DNA of 64,000 nucleotides from an uncultured Helicobacteraceae bacterium (lineage in GTDB: Bacteria; Campylobacterota; Campylobacteria; Campylobacterales; Helicobacteraceae), in contig CAJTQL010000013.1 in the NCBI GenBank assembly GCA_910578285.1, positions 1 to 64,000 of the forward strand, written 5' to 3'. Position numbers and translations under genes: made by a program. The stretch's first letter is position 1, and each line of letters starts with the position of its first letter. Positions 15,675 to 23,424 of this stretch are shown here, in pieces. The notes under the pieces were generated by a model. That model saw only the letters and a list, made by a program, of their open reading frames with translations. It was not told where the DNA came from and made no database searches.

Positions 15675-16750
15675 CAGTCGCGCTCGCTAAAATACGCGCC
15701 GAGCGTGAGCGCGGAATATGCGCGCTGCTCTGCCAAGAAGCCAAAATAGCTCTCCCAAGCGGCTTTGAAGTCCGGATTCTTCGCGCTCTCTTCTGCCACA
15801 ACTTCGGCAAACGCCTTTTTCGCTGCGTCTAGCACGGCTTTTGGGAATCGCACAATCTCTGCGCCTTGTTCCTTGAGCTTTTGCAGCGCTGGTGGGTTTT
15901 GCGCTTGAAATTGCGCTGTCATGCGCGTGTTTGTATCGTTTGAAACGGCAGTGATGAGTGCCTGCTGCTCTTTGCTTAGGCTGTCCCACACTTTTTTATT
16001 AAACACAAATTCAGCAGTGCTCGCGGGCTCATGCCAACCTGTGTAGTAATATTTCGCAACCTTATAAAATCCTGTGTTAATATCAATCGCAGGCGCAATC
16101 CAATCGGTCGCGTCAATCACCCCACGTTCGAGCGCGAGGTAGATTTCGCCCCCGGGCAACAGCGGCGTGCTCGCGCCGAGCTTCGTGTAAATCTGTGCGG
16201 CGAGCCCGGGCATGCGAATCTTGAGCCCCTGCAAATCCTGCAACGATTCGATTTTCTTCTTGAACCAGCCGCCCATCTGATAGCCTGTGTTGCCGCCTAG
16301 CAGCGGGTAGAGATTGTATTTTTCGTAAAGCTTTGCCCAGAGCGCGTGCCCGCCTCCAAAGCGCATCCACGCGTTCATCTCGCTATCGGTGAGTCCAAAG
16401 GGCGTGCCCGCAAACACATTGAACGCGCTGTTTTTGCCGCTCCAATAATAGGTTGCGGAATGGAAGATGTCGATTTGCCCCGCGCTCACGGCGTCAAACA
16501 CGCCAAGAGCGGGCACGAGCGCGCCAGCAGGATAGATTCTGATGTCGATGCTGCCGTTGCTCGCCGTCTTGAGCGTGTTTGCAAAATACACGGCGGCGTC
16601 ATGCAACAGCGGCGTGTTGGGTGCCCAGCTCGTTGCCATTTTGAGCTTGAGCTTGGCGGGTGCGGCATAAAGCGGCGCTGTGCTTGCAGCAAGCGCGCCT
16701 GCTGCAAGGCTTTTTAGCGCACTGCGGCGCGTTGGGTTTTGTGGTTGCAT
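15674..16750 (-). CDS. TRAP transporter substrate-binding protein (DctP type), orphan
   Basis: Periplasmic binding protein of a tripartite ATP-independent transporter. It begins with a twin-arginine type signal (TRRSALKSLAAGALAAS, ending PLYAAPA) and has the family motifs LQDLQGLKIRMPG (with the carboxylate-binding Arg) and ALERGVIDATDW. These point to a 2-oxoacid, lactate or similar carboxylate ligand. I chose the ATG at 16750 because it follows AAAGGAGACACA; the frame stays open further upstream but without a site. 358 residues is normal. No DctQ/DctM membrane genes are present here, so it must work with permeases encoded elsewhere or has lost them. Confidence 0.88.
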   Translation of the reverse strand: MQPQNPTRRSALKSLAAGALAASTAPLYAAPAKLKLKMATSWAPNTPLLHDAAVYFANTLKTASNGSIDIRIYPAGALVPALGVFDAVSAGQIDIFHSATYYWSGKNSAFNVFAGTPFGLTDSEMNAWMRFGGGHALWAKLYEKYNLYPLLGGNTGYQMGGWFKKKIESLQDLQGLKIRMPGLAAQIYTKLGASTPLLPGGEIYLALERGVIDATDWIAPAIDINTGFYKVAKYYYTGWHEPASTAEFVFNKKVWDSLSKEQQALITAVSNDTNTRMTAQFQAQNPPALQKLKEQGAEIVRFPKAVLDAAKKAFAEVVAEESAKNPDFKAAWESYFGFLAEQRAYSALTLGAYFSERD

Positions 16751-16812
16751 TGTGTCTCCTTTCTTTTGAGCGATTCTATCGTGTTTTGGCTTAGAATCGA
16801 GTCGGAATGTGC

Positions 16813-16818
16813 TATAAT
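16813..16818 (+). promoter_or_regulatory. Extended -10 promoter element
   Basis: TATAAT preceded by TGTGC (TGTGCTATAAT) in the gap between the divergent TRAP gene and the small membrane-protein gene. If it is used, the ATG overlapping it at 16817 cannot be the translation start, which moves the start of the next gene downstream. Confidence 0.5.
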
Positions 16819-16825
16819 GCGTTTT

Positions 16826-17053
16826 ATGGGTCGGAAGGAAAGTTTGGATAGACTCATCAATTTCTTGCAAGCGGCGATTTTTGCGTTGTTTGCGTGTCTT
16901 GTGAGTATCATTGGTTTTATTGCTACAAATTATGGCAATCTCGCATTAGAGTTGTTCTTTGTTTGTGTTTGCATTGCTGCGCTGTTAGTCATTTGCATGG
17001 TGGTTGCAATCATCTTCTTTTTCAAAAAACTTAAGGAATTGGAGGACTTATGA
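16826..17053 (+). CDS. Small two-helix membrane protein
   Basis: About 75 residues with two predicted membrane helices (FLQAAIFALFACLVSIIGFI and LFFVCVCIAALLVICMVVAI) and a basic cytoplasmic tail KKLKELEDL. The start is uncertain: the ATG at 16826 lacks a good site, while a TTG at 16844 follows GGAAGGAAAG and is better placed. Function unknown. Its stop overlaps the ATG of the following tiny gene (ATGA), which in turn overlaps the HAD phosphatase gene, making a tight three-gene unit. Confidence 0.65.
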   Translation: MGRKESLDRLINFLQAAIFALFACLVSIIGFIATNYGNLALELFFVCVCIAALLVICMVVAIIFFFKKLKELEDL

Positions 17054-17142
17054 TTCAAGTTTGCCTCTTGTTTGCAGGAACATTGTTTCCCGCGTTTGCA
17101 TTGCTTGCTTGCACTATTTATATTTACAAAAAATATTCATGA
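17050..17142 (+). CDS. Tiny single-helix membrane protein, 30 aa
   Basis: An ATG with a strong ribosome binding site (TTGGAGGACTT) opens a 30-residue frame, MIQVCLLFAGTLFPAFALLA followed by CTIYIYKKYS. It is one hydrophobic helix with a short basic end. It overlaps the previous membrane protein by four bases and the phosphatase start by four bases. The two overlaps and the site make it credible despite its size. It may be an accessory subunit of the two-helix protein next to it. Confidence 0.6.
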   Translation: MIQVCLLFAGTLFPAFALLACTIYIYKKYS

Positions 17143-17810
17143 GCCCCAAGCGCGCCATCATCTTGTTTGACTTTGACGGGACGCTCATCGATTCGACCCC
17201 GGCGATTTACGCGAGTTTTTGTGCTGCGCTTGCAAACAATGGCTTTGCGCTCCCAAGTCAAGAATCGGTAGAAGGCTGCATTGGGTACACATTGCATGAT
17301 ATGTTTGCGATTCATGGTGTCGCGCCCGAGATGTTGCAACAATGTGTCGATGACTATCGCGCAAGCTATCGTGCGCAAATGGAGCGCGGCACGGTGCTTT
17401 TGCCAAACGCGCGCGAGGCGGTGGCAGAGGCGAGCGCGTTTGCGTTTTTGGGGCTCGTTACGACAAAACGTGGCGATTATAGCCGCGCGCTGTTGCAAAG
17501 CTTTGGAATCGCCGAGCAGTTTGCATGCGTTGTGGGCATCGAAGATGTGTCAAGCCCAAAACCAGCGCCCGAGCCGATTTTGTGTGCGCTTGAGGCAATC
17601 GCGCGCCCAGAGATTGCGCGCGAACACATCTTCATGATTGGCGATACATTGCTCGATTTGCACGCGGCACGTGCAGCAGATGTACGCGGGCTTGGCGTTT
17701 TATGCGGCTTTGGGCAAGAAGCCGACTTGCGTGCCTTTGGTGTGCCGCTTTTTGCAAACGCACTTGAGGCTGTCGCGTTTGCACGGGAATCTATTGCAGC
17801 TTCTCGTTAA
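17139..17810 (+). CDS. HAD-family phosphatase (phosphoglycolate phosphatase-like)
   Basis: 223-residue haloacid dehalogenase hydrolase. Motif I is FDFDGTLID (Asp nucleophile near residue 10-12), motif II lies in LGLVTTKRG, motif III is SSPKPAPEP (Lys) and motif IV is MIGDTLLDLHAA. A helical cap lies between I and II. These features fit phosphoglycolate phosphatase or a nucleotide phosphatase; I cannot separate them. The ATG overlaps the stop of the 30-residue gene. The 3' end overlaps the convergent glycosyltransferase gene by 20 bases. Confidence 0.85.
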   Translation: MSPKRAIILFDFDGTLIDSTPAIYASFCAALANNGFALPSQESVEGCIGYTLHDMFAIHGVAPEMLQQCVDDYRASYRAQMERGTVLLPNAREAVAEASAFAFLGLVTTKRGDYSRALLQSFGIAEQFACVVGIEDVSSPKPAPEPILCALEAIARPEIAREHIFMIGDTLLDLHAARAADVRGLGVLCGFGQEADLRAFGVPLFANALEAVAFARESIAASR

Positions 17811-18843
17811 GCTCGCGTTTAAAGTTTTCCCAGTCGAAATTTTCGAGCGTGAATGTGCCGTTTTCTTCGCGGTTGTGCATGATGTCTCTGTCACGTAGCG
17901 CGCTGTTCTTGACAAACATGCTGTGTTTGCCCATACGTTGGATTCCATCAAGGTTGCTGTAAGGGCAATCCGACAGCGCATTATCCCACGCGCCCCAGTG
18001 AAAGACGGCGCTTGCGACAAAAAAGGCGATTGTCGGTGTGTCGAGCGCAGCGGCGATGTGCATTGTCGCGGTGTCAACGCCGACAAAACATGTCGCATTG
18101 TCGGCGAGCGCGGCAAGCTCTTTGAGATTGAGCTTGCCTGCAAAGTTTAGGGGTTTGCTAGCACAAAGCGCAAGAATCTTGTCAATGCGTCCTATTTCTG
18201 CTGCATTTGGCGCAGCGCTTAGAATCACGGGAATGTCGAGTTCATTTTGGATAAAGTCGATGATTGCGGCACTTAGCGCGTCATCGATACATTTAAATTG
18301 CCAGCGGCTCAGTGGGTGAAAATGTACATAGCGCGGAGGCAGCCCGAGTTTGCGCACATGCGCGAGATGTTGTTCGCCATAAACGAGCGTGGCGGCTTTG
18401 CTCACAATTTCTTTGCCAAGTAGGCTGATGGCTTCGAGGTGGTGGTCGATGATATGCCCTTTGTAGGGTGATAAGAGATGTGTGGGGCGCAAAAGCAGGT
18501 TGCACGCGGGAGCGATATGCGTTGTTGGGCGACAGAGCTGTGCAATCCAAGCACCTCGCTCGCTCTCTGTCGTGTTGATGAGCACATCATAGCCGCTGCG
18601 AAATTGCCGAAAATAGCGCCATTCCTCGCGTGCTCGGGCGAGGATTCCAAGCTTTTTGATTCGCGTGCGCTCATAGGCGAAAATCGCGTCTATATTGGGG
18701 TTGCCCTCGAGCATGGGCAGCGATTCTGCATTAATTGCCGCGTGGATTGTCGCGCTCGGAAAATGCGCGCGCAAATTCGCAAAAAGTGGTGTGGTGAGCA
18801 AGACATCACCAATGTTGCGGAACTTGACAACGAGGATTCTCAT
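17791..18843 (-). CDS. Glycosyltransferase family 9 (heptosyltransferase-like)
   Basis: 350-residue cytoplasmic enzyme adding a heptose or related sugar to lipopolysaccharide core. It starts MRILVVKFRNIGDVLLTTPL, the signature of the RfaF/RfaQ group, and has the C-terminal donor-binding segment FVGVDTATMHIAAALDTPTIAFF with the conserved Asp and His. It resembles heptosyltransferase III more than I or II, but this is a guess from pattern. The ATG at 18843 lies two bases after the modC stop, so it is probably read through from the molybdate operon. Confidence 0.85.
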   Translation of the reverse strand: MRILVVKFRNIGDVLLTTPLFANLRAHFPSATIHAAINAESLPMLEGNPNIDAIFAYERTRIKKLGILARAREEWRYFRQFRSGYDVLINTTESERGAWIAQLCRPTTHIAPACNLLLRPTHLLSPYKGHIIDHHLEAISLLGKEIVSKAATLVYGEQHLAHVRKLGLPPRYVHFHPLSRWQFKCIDDALSAAIIDFIQNELDIPVILSAAPNAAEIGRIDKILALCASKPLNFAGKLNLKELAALADNATCFVGVDTATMHIAAALDTPTIAFFVASAVFHWGAWDNALSDCPYSNLDGIQRMGKHSMFVKNSALRDRDIMHNREENGTFTLENFDWENFKRELNEKLQ

Positions 18844-18845
18844 GG

Positions 18846-19745
18846 TTAGTTTTGCAGGCTCGCGCGCAAAAGCAAGGGGTTGTAGGCTTTGTCGCAAACC
18901 ATCACGTGGCTGCCTACGCTAAGGTCGCTAAACTGCGTATCAAATTCATGCGCACTCATCGTTACTTTGATGATGGATTCTTGTACAAAGAGTGTGAGAA
19001 TCACCATGAGGTCGCTGCGCACAATATCGAGTACTTCAGCATTGAGGCGGATTTTGGAGCTAATAGATGCATGCAAGAAAAATTCTTTGGGTGTTGCGTC
19101 TTTATAGCATTTGCCGTTTTTAATGCCGATGACGCGATTCGCGAGCTTCAATATCTCGCTCATGTCGTGGCTCACGAGGAAAGTGGTGAGGTGAAAGAGT
19201 GTTTGGAAATGCTTAATCTCGTCTTGCAACCGAAGGCGTGTTTGCAAGTCGAGCGCGCTCAAAGGCTCATCGAGTAGCAGAATCTGTGGCGAGCGAATGA
19301 GCGCACGCGCGAGCGCAACGCGTTGATTCTGCCCACCACTTAGCTGCGCGGGGTAGCGCGAGGCGAGCTCCTCGATTCCCATGAGCGAGAGCAGCTCATG
19401 GGCGCGTGCTTTGTCGTGTTTGTTGTGCAGCGCATAGAGCAGATTTTGCAAGACGGTCATGTTTGGAAACAGCGCATAGTCTTGGAATACAAAGCCAACA
19501 CTGCGCTTTTGTGCGCTTAGGCAGATTTGCTTTTTGGTGTCGAGCCACACGGAATCGCCGAGCTGAATATAGCCACTTTGTGGCGTTAGAAGTCCCGAGA
19601 TGATACGCAAGATTGTTGTTTTGCCCGCGCCGCTGCTGCCAAAGAGTGCACAAAAAGAGCCTGTCTCAAATGTGCCAGCGAAATGCAAATCGACCCAGCC
19701 ACTCGCTGTTTGAATCGGATGTTTGATGTCGATAATCAGTTTCAT
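18846..19745 (-). CDS. modC: Molybdate ABC transporter ATPase ModC
   Basis: ATP-binding subunit of the molybdate/tungstate importer. Walker A FGSSGAGKTT near residue 36, Q-loop VFQDYALFP, signature QLSGGQNQR, Walker B ILLLDEPLSALD and switch SHD are all present. The last 70 residues form a TOBE-like domain (LNAEVLDIVRSDLMVILTL). 299 residues. It is the fourth gene of modA-TOBE-modB-modC, with only six bases to modB. Confidence 0.92.
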   Translation of the reverse strand: MKLIIDIKHPIQTASGWVDLHFAGTFETGSFCALFGSSGAGKTTILRIISGLLTPQSGYIQLGDSVWLDTKKQICLSAQKRSVGFVFQDYALFPNMTVLQNLLYALHNKHDKARAHELLSLMGIEELASRYPAQLSGGQNQRVALARALIRSPQILLLDEPLSALDLQTRLRLQDEIKHFQTLFHLTTFLVSHDMSEILKLANRVIGIKNGKCYKDATPKEFFLHASISSKIRLNAEVLDIVRSDLMVILTLFVQESIIKVTMSAHEFDTQFSDLSVGSHVMVCDKAYNPLLLRASLQN

Positions 19746-19751
19746 TGCGTC

Positions 19752-20441
19752 TCACAATGCCGCGTTTGCTGTCGCAAATCGCTTATTGATGAGGTAGAGG
19801 CTGAACACAACGCAAAACGAGAGCGCGAACAGCACGAATGCGTATTGATGCGCGAGCGTGTATTCAAGCGCCTCAATCGAATCATAAATGGCGATACTCG
19901 CTACAAGCGTTTCGCCGACTTTGTGTCCTCCAATCATCATCACAACGCCAAATTCACCGCAAGTGTGCGCAAACGTCATCACAAGCCCGGTGAGGATTCC
20001 TGCTTTTGCGTTGGGCAAAATCACCGACCAAAGCGTGCGCAACTTGCCATGCCCAAGCGTATAGGACGCGTCTATGAGATTGCGCGAAACAGAGCTAAAG
20101 GCACTTTGAATCGGGTTTGTCATAAATGGGAGATTCACAATCATAGACGCGACAACCAAGCCTTCGAAGCTGAATACAAGCGTGAGCCCAAAAGTCTCTT
20201 GCAAGAACGCGCCAAGTGCATTTTTGGGGCTAAAGCTCACGAGCAGATAGAATCCAAGTACGCTAGGCGGCAGCACGAGCGGCATCGACACGAGAGCTTG
20301 AAAAAAACTCTTGAACGGCAGGCGCACAAACACGAAGCAATAAGCAAGCGCAATGCTCACAAACAGCAGGCAAAAGGTGCTGATTGTGGCGAGTTTGAAA
20401 GTCAGGAGCAATGTCGTGATAAACGCGTCATTAAGCTGCAT
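19752..20441 (-). CDS. modB: Molybdate ABC transporter permease ModB
   Basis: 229-residue inner-membrane permease with about five to six helices. The EAA-type loop that contacts ModC is seen as LIDASYTLGHGKLRTLWSVI. The segment THTCGEFGVVMMIGG-like (AHTCGEFGVVMMIGG) near residue 160 matches the conserved ModB pore region. It lies between the TOBE protein and modC with very short spacers. Confidence 0.92.
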   Translation of the reverse strand: MQLNDAFITTLLLTFKLATISTFCLLFVSIALAYCFVFVRLPFKSFFQALVSMPLVLPPSVLGFYLLVSFSPKNALGAFLQETFGLTLVFSFEGLVVASMIVNLPFMTNPIQSAFSSVSRNLIDASYTLGHGKLRTLWSVILPNAKAGILTGLVMTFAHTCGEFGVVMMIGGHKVGETLVASIAIYDSIEALEYTLAHQYAFVLFALSFCVVFSLYLINKRFATANAAL

Positions 20442-20450
20442 TGTATTTCC

Positions 20451-20837
20451 TCATGTGTCATCGCTTTGGAGCGTGATTTCTGTGGGCTTAATCGACCATA
20501 AAAACTCTGTTTGCGATTCGAGATTTTGCGCTTTAGCATTTTCGGCAAGCACGAGTGCAACGAGTGAATGTGCGCCAAAACCAAACGCAACTTGCCAAAA
20601 GAGCTCGCCTTTAATAATGGATTGCACAGATGCGGCATAGACATTTGGCGAAAGCAGCGCAGAATCTTTGTGCGCAAGCAGAATGTCGGTTTCTTTGAAA
20701 AGCAGGTGCACCTTTTGGGGCAGTTCAAGCGGTGTGAGCGCAAGGATTGCAAACATCGAATCTGCCGCACGCGCCTGCACATAGAGCAGCTCGCCATGCG
20801 GCACAATCGTCTCAATCGTGGCGTCCAAGATGTTCAT
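20451..20837 (-). CDS. TOBE (molybdenum-binding) domain protein of the mod operon
   Basis: A 128-residue protein without a DNA-binding domain, placed between modA and modB. It reads as a Mop/TOBE oxyanion-binding fold: repeated short beta strands (DATIETIVPHGELLYVQARA and AASVQSIIKGELFWQVAF, then LVALVLAEN), about two modules. It may act as a molybdate buffer or sensor. H. pylori and related species have a similar mod operon. The motif match is weaker than for the neighbours, but position supports it. Confidence 0.7.
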   Translation of the reverse strand: MNILDATIETIVPHGELLYVQARAADSMFAILALTPLELPQKVHLLFKETDILLAHKDSALLSPNVYAASVQSIIKGELFWQVAFGFGAHSLVALVLAENAKAQNLESQTEFLWSIKPTEITLQSDDT

Positions 20838-20842
20838 GGATT

Positions 20843-21595
20843 TTAGCGCGCGGGTGTGCCAAAGCCATATTTTTTGAAAATCTCATCGGCTTTGCCCGAT
20901 GTGATGTAATCCGAAAATTCCTTTGCAAGCGCGCTTTTTGCGGCGTGTTTGGTTATCACAAAGCTTTGTTCCATCTTGTGATACAGCGCACTATCGACAA
21001 TCACAGCATTTTTGCGCTTGTTTGGGTCAGAGAGCAAGGAATAGGCGACCAATCCAACTTCGGCAGCGCCGCTATCGACAAATGAAACGGCTTGTGAGAT
21101 GTTGTCGCCCCGTACAATGCGGCTTTCAAAGACATCAAAAATCTTGAGATTTTTCAAGATTTCTTCGGCAGCAACACCATATGGAGCGACTTTTGGGTTG
21201 GCAATGCTTAGGTGTTTGATTTGTTTTTCTTTAGCTTTGAGCGCTGCAACTCCGCCATCTAGGAACTTGGAATCAAGCGCATAGAGCGCGACAACGCCCA
21301 AAACATAGACATGGGGTTCTCCCGCAGCTTGCCCGTCTTTGACGATTTGCGCGGGATATTTGGAATCAGCAGAGAAGAACAAATCGTATTCAAGCCCTTG
21401 CGAGAATTGTTGGTAGGCTTTGCCTGAAGATCCAAAGCTAAGCTCGATATTATCATTTTTGCGTGTTTTGAGGAAGGCGCTTGTTACCTCTGTCATCGCG
21501 TCTTTCGCGCTCGCAGCGACAAAAACGCGGAGATTTTCCGCATAGAGCTGCGCTGACATTGCGAATGCGCAGATTACGAGGATGAATTTTTTCAT
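20843..21595 (-). CDS. modA: Molybdate-binding periplasmic protein ModA
   Basis: 250-residue substrate-binding protein with a Sec signal peptide (MKKFILVICAFAMSAQLYAE). Conserved ligand residues sit in VFVAASAKDAMTE, FGSSGKAYQQ and SFVDSGAAEVGLVAYSL. The start at 21595 follows AAAAGGATTCTC and is preferred over an upstream in-frame ATG lacking a site. It is the first gene of the molybdate operon. No ModE site or molybdenum-cofactor riboswitch is evident in the 160 bases upstream. Confidence 0.92.
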   Translation of the reverse strand: MKKFILVICAFAMSAQLYAENLRVFVAASAKDAMTEVTSAFLKTRKNDNIELSFGSSGKAYQQFSQGLEYDLFFSADSKYPAQIVKDGQAAGEPHVYVLGVVALYALDSKFLDGGVAALKAKEKQIKHLSIANPKVAPYGVAAEEILKNLKIFDVFESRIVRGDNISQAVSFVDSGAAEVGLVAYSLLSDPNKRKNAVIVDSALYHKMEQSFVITKHAAKSALAKEFSDYITSGKADEIFKKYGFGTPAR

Positions 21596-21622
21596 GAGAG
21601 AATCCTTTTTGTTAAAATTGCG

Positions 21623-21628
21623 ATTGTA
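21623..21628 (-). promoter_or_regulatory. Probable -10 element of the modA operon
   Basis: TACAAT (GAGATACAAT) on the minus strand, 28 bases before the modA ATG, the only promoter-like box in a good position upstream of the operon. Confidence 0.45.
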
Positions 21629-21763
21629 TCTCATAATAGCTTAAAATTTGGATTTGTGTCTCTGAAGATTTCAAATCTCATAGCGAAATATCTTCATGAT
21701 TTGCGCTATGTTCCCACAACAATGTCTTCAGAATGATAATATGAATGTATCCTATAATGAGCC

Positions 21764-22501
21764 TCAATCGCAATCGATTCCAATCACATCACGATAATCG
21801 ATTCTCTTGCTCTGCCATGGCAGTGGGTCAAAAAGCGTGATGTTTGGCACAGCAGCAAAATACTCGCGCAATTGTAATAATAATGGATCGTCATAGACGC
21901 TAAGCAGCTGCTCGGTATAGCCCTGCGCTTTTTTATAATCCCCCTCGAGTAGTCCTCCTAAGATATGGTTGAAGGTATAGCTAATACGGATATGCCCCTC
22001 ATCGACAACATTGGGATTGATGATAAAGAAATTGCGATTACGTGTGCGCACACGCCAGTTTTCACCATAGATTTCGCTTAGATGTCTATCGCAAGGATGT
22101 GGGATTGGGAAAGGGATTCCATGATAATTGACAGATGTGAATCCAAATGGGCTAAGAGGAATCTTGATGACATGATTTCCACGCATAAATCCAAACCACA
22201 CCTTGCCATTTTCGGGTTTTAAGAAGCTGATTTCAACAGCCAAATCATGCGGAGGCAACAGCACACCAATAACCCACTTCCCGCTCTCCCTGCGCACTTC
22301 TTGTGGCGAGATGTTTATCGTGCAGCCCAAACGTGTGAGCGAATCAGCAAGCCACATCCTATCCACACTCCAAGGCAGCATCACATCAATATCAGAATCT
22401 CCGGGCAGCAAGTCGCCATCACGATAGATTCCAAGCAAGCTGCCATGCGCGAGGCAAAAGGGCACTCCTAGAGAATCGAGATATTTCTTAATATCAAACA
22501 A
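21764..22501 (-). CDS. LicD-like transferase domain (3' half of a phase-variable TPR-LicD gene)
   Basis: LicD-family nucleotidyltransferase domain, the type that attaches phosphorylcholine or a similar phospho-group to surface glycans. The signature is HGSLLGIYRDGDLLPGDSDI followed by DVMLPW near the start, then a long C-terminal part with HDLAVEISF and PCDRHLSEIYGENW. The frame as cut here would have to start at TTG without a ribosome binding site. It continues open upstream, through the C tract at 22544-22553, into the TPR gene if the tract has 9 C. I therefore read it as the second half of one 439-residue gene, separated from its start by a +1 frameshift in this sequence. Confidence 0.85.
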   Translation of the reverse strand: MFDIKKYLDSLGVPFCLAHGSLLGIYRDGDLLPGDSDIDVMLPWSVDRMWLADSLTRLGCTINISPQEVRRESGKWVIGVLLPPHDLAVEISFLKPENGKVWFGFMRGNHVIKIPLSPFGFTSVNYHGIPFPIPHPCDRHLSEIYGENWRVRTRNRNFFIINPNVVDEGHIRISYTFNHILGGLLEGDYKKAQGYTEQLLSVYDDPLLLQLREYFAAVPNITLFDPLPWQSKRIDYRDVIGIDCD

Positions 22502-22517
22502 CGCATTTTGTGCATTT

Positions 22518-23084
22518 TCATGCTGCGAGGCTCCCTTTGGTATGGGGGGGGGGAGATTTTGTTGCTAATATATCAGCAATGGCATTGCGATAGATGCGGA
22601 TTGCCTCGATGATTCTGCCAACACTCTGGAGCGCCGTGCCGGCTGTGAGGCGCGCGTTTGCGTCTTTGCTTTGTGCCAAGAGCCGCAACGCGACTTGCTC
22701 CACCTCGCGCCATTTGTCTGTGTGTTGCAGATAGTGTAGATATGCTTGCATACCCTTGACAGACTTTGGCGCAAGCTTGTAGGCTTTGGTGGCATAGCGC
22801 TTTGCATCATCGAATTTGCCGAGTTTGAGGGCAATGGCGATAACAAGAGACAAGAGTGGCACATTAGTAGAGCCTTTTTTCAAGGCTTTTTTGGCATATT
22901 TGTAAGCTGGGCGCGAATTGTTTGTCTTATGCAGTAGTGCGGCAACACCGGCGTTTGCCTCCATGTTGTCGGGGTCGGCTTTGAGCACAGCGTCAAATGC
23001 GTTCGCAGCTTTTTGATAGTCATGTACAAGGAGATATTGCGCTCCTTCAAGAAATTGGGCATGCAGTGATTGGGGTGTGGTCAT
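22518..23084 (-). CDS. TPR domain protein (5' half of a phase-variable TPR-LicD gene)
   Basis: Starts at ATG 23084 after AAAAAGGACAGATA. It holds about four tetratricopeptide repeats, for example YQKAANAFDAVLKADPDNME and KTNNSRPAYKYAKKALKKGS. As sequenced it ends soon after the C tract with SPPPHTKGSLAA and stop. With one C fewer the frame reads SPPPIPKGASQHENAQNALF and goes on into the LicD domain with no stop. TPR-LicD proteins are plausible LOS/surface-glycan modifying enzymes, the TPR part serving as a docking domain. In the present C10 state a 188-residue truncated protein is made. Confidence 0.8.
   Translation of the reverse strand: MTTPQSLHAQFLEGAQYLLVHDYQKAANAFDAVLKADPDNMEANAGVAALLHKTNNSRPAYKYAKKALKKGSTNVPLLSLVIAIALKLGKFDDAKRYATKAYKLAPKSVKGMQAYLHYLQHTDKWREVEQVALRLLAQSKDANARLTAGTALQSVGRIIEAIRIYRNAIADILATKSPPPHTKGSLAA
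22544..22553. repeat. G10/C10 homopolymer, phase-variation tract of the TPR-LicD gene
   Basis: Ten G on the plus strand, within the coding frame of the minus-strand gene between the TPR and LicD regions. A tract of 9 or 12 joins the two halves; 10 (as here) gives early termination at TGA near 22518. Confidence 0.85.
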
Positions 23085-23116
23085 TATCTGTCCTTTTTGG
23101 GATTATAGCATATTTT

Positions 23117-23141
23117 GGAGGTGCGTTTCATTCCGCACTCC
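23117..23141. repeat. Short GGAGGTGCG / CGCACTCC hairpin repeat
   Basis: GGAGGTGCG and CGCACTCC(C) flank a seven-base loop. It is a minimal copy of the GGAGGTGCG element seen in longer form at 29739-29792 and 31836-31884. It lies 33 bases upstream of the TPR-LicD start on the opposite strand, so it may also be in the leader region of that gene. Confidence 0.55.
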
Positions 23142-23154
23142 CGATTCTGTGTTG

Positions 23155-23232
23155 GTCATTGCGAGGCTGCAGGGCATCCAAAGCAATCAACGACGTCGGG
23201 CAACCCAGAATCGTTGGTTGCTTCGCAATGAC
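23155..23232. repeat. GTCATTGCGAG-type dispersed palindromic repeat
   Basis: Begins GTCATTGCGAGG and ends CGCAATGAC, with AAGCAATCAACGACGTCGGG and ATCGTTGGTTGCTT inside. With the shorter repeat at 23117 it fills the gap between the TPR-LicD gene and the porin; the rest of that 340-base gap holds only the porin promoter. Confidence 0.75.
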
Positions 23233-23364
23233 GGATAGAGAATGTTTGCAACTCATCATCAAAAAGATAACTCTTTTTGGTTAGAATGGCAATGTGGATT
23301 TTGGGATTCTGAAATAAGCAAAAAATTATGAATTATGAGCAGAATCGATTCGCAAGTGTTTAAG

Positions 23365-23383
23365 GAAAATGAAAACTATTTTC
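23365..23383 (+). promoter_or_regulatory. Fur-box-like palindrome before the porin gene
   Basis: GAAAATGAAAACTATTTTC is an inverted repeat (GAAAAT / ATTTTC) and matches 14 of 19 positions of the classical Fur box GATAATGATAATCATTATC by my count. It directly abuts the TATAAT at 23386-23391, so a bound repressor would block the promoter. AT-rich DNA gives such matches by chance fairly often, so iron control is a suggestion only. Confidence 0.4.
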
Positions 23384-23385
23384 GA

Positions 23386-23391
23386 TATAAT
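23386..23391 (+). promoter_or_regulatory. -10 element of the porin gene
   Basis: TATAAT (GATATAATAC) 33 bases upstream of the porin ATG at 23425. Confidence 0.55.
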
Positions 23392-23424
23392 ACACTATTC
23401 AAAATTAAAAAAGGAGATAGCTTT

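Noticed and set aside
19683..20501. 272-codon plus-strand frame
   Set aside because: Antisense shadow of modB and the end of modC; composition Arg/His/Lys-rich with no domain.
21764..22501. LicD as an independent gene starting at TTG
   Set aside because: No Shine-Dalgarno, and a one-base change in the C tract fuses it in frame to the TPR gene.
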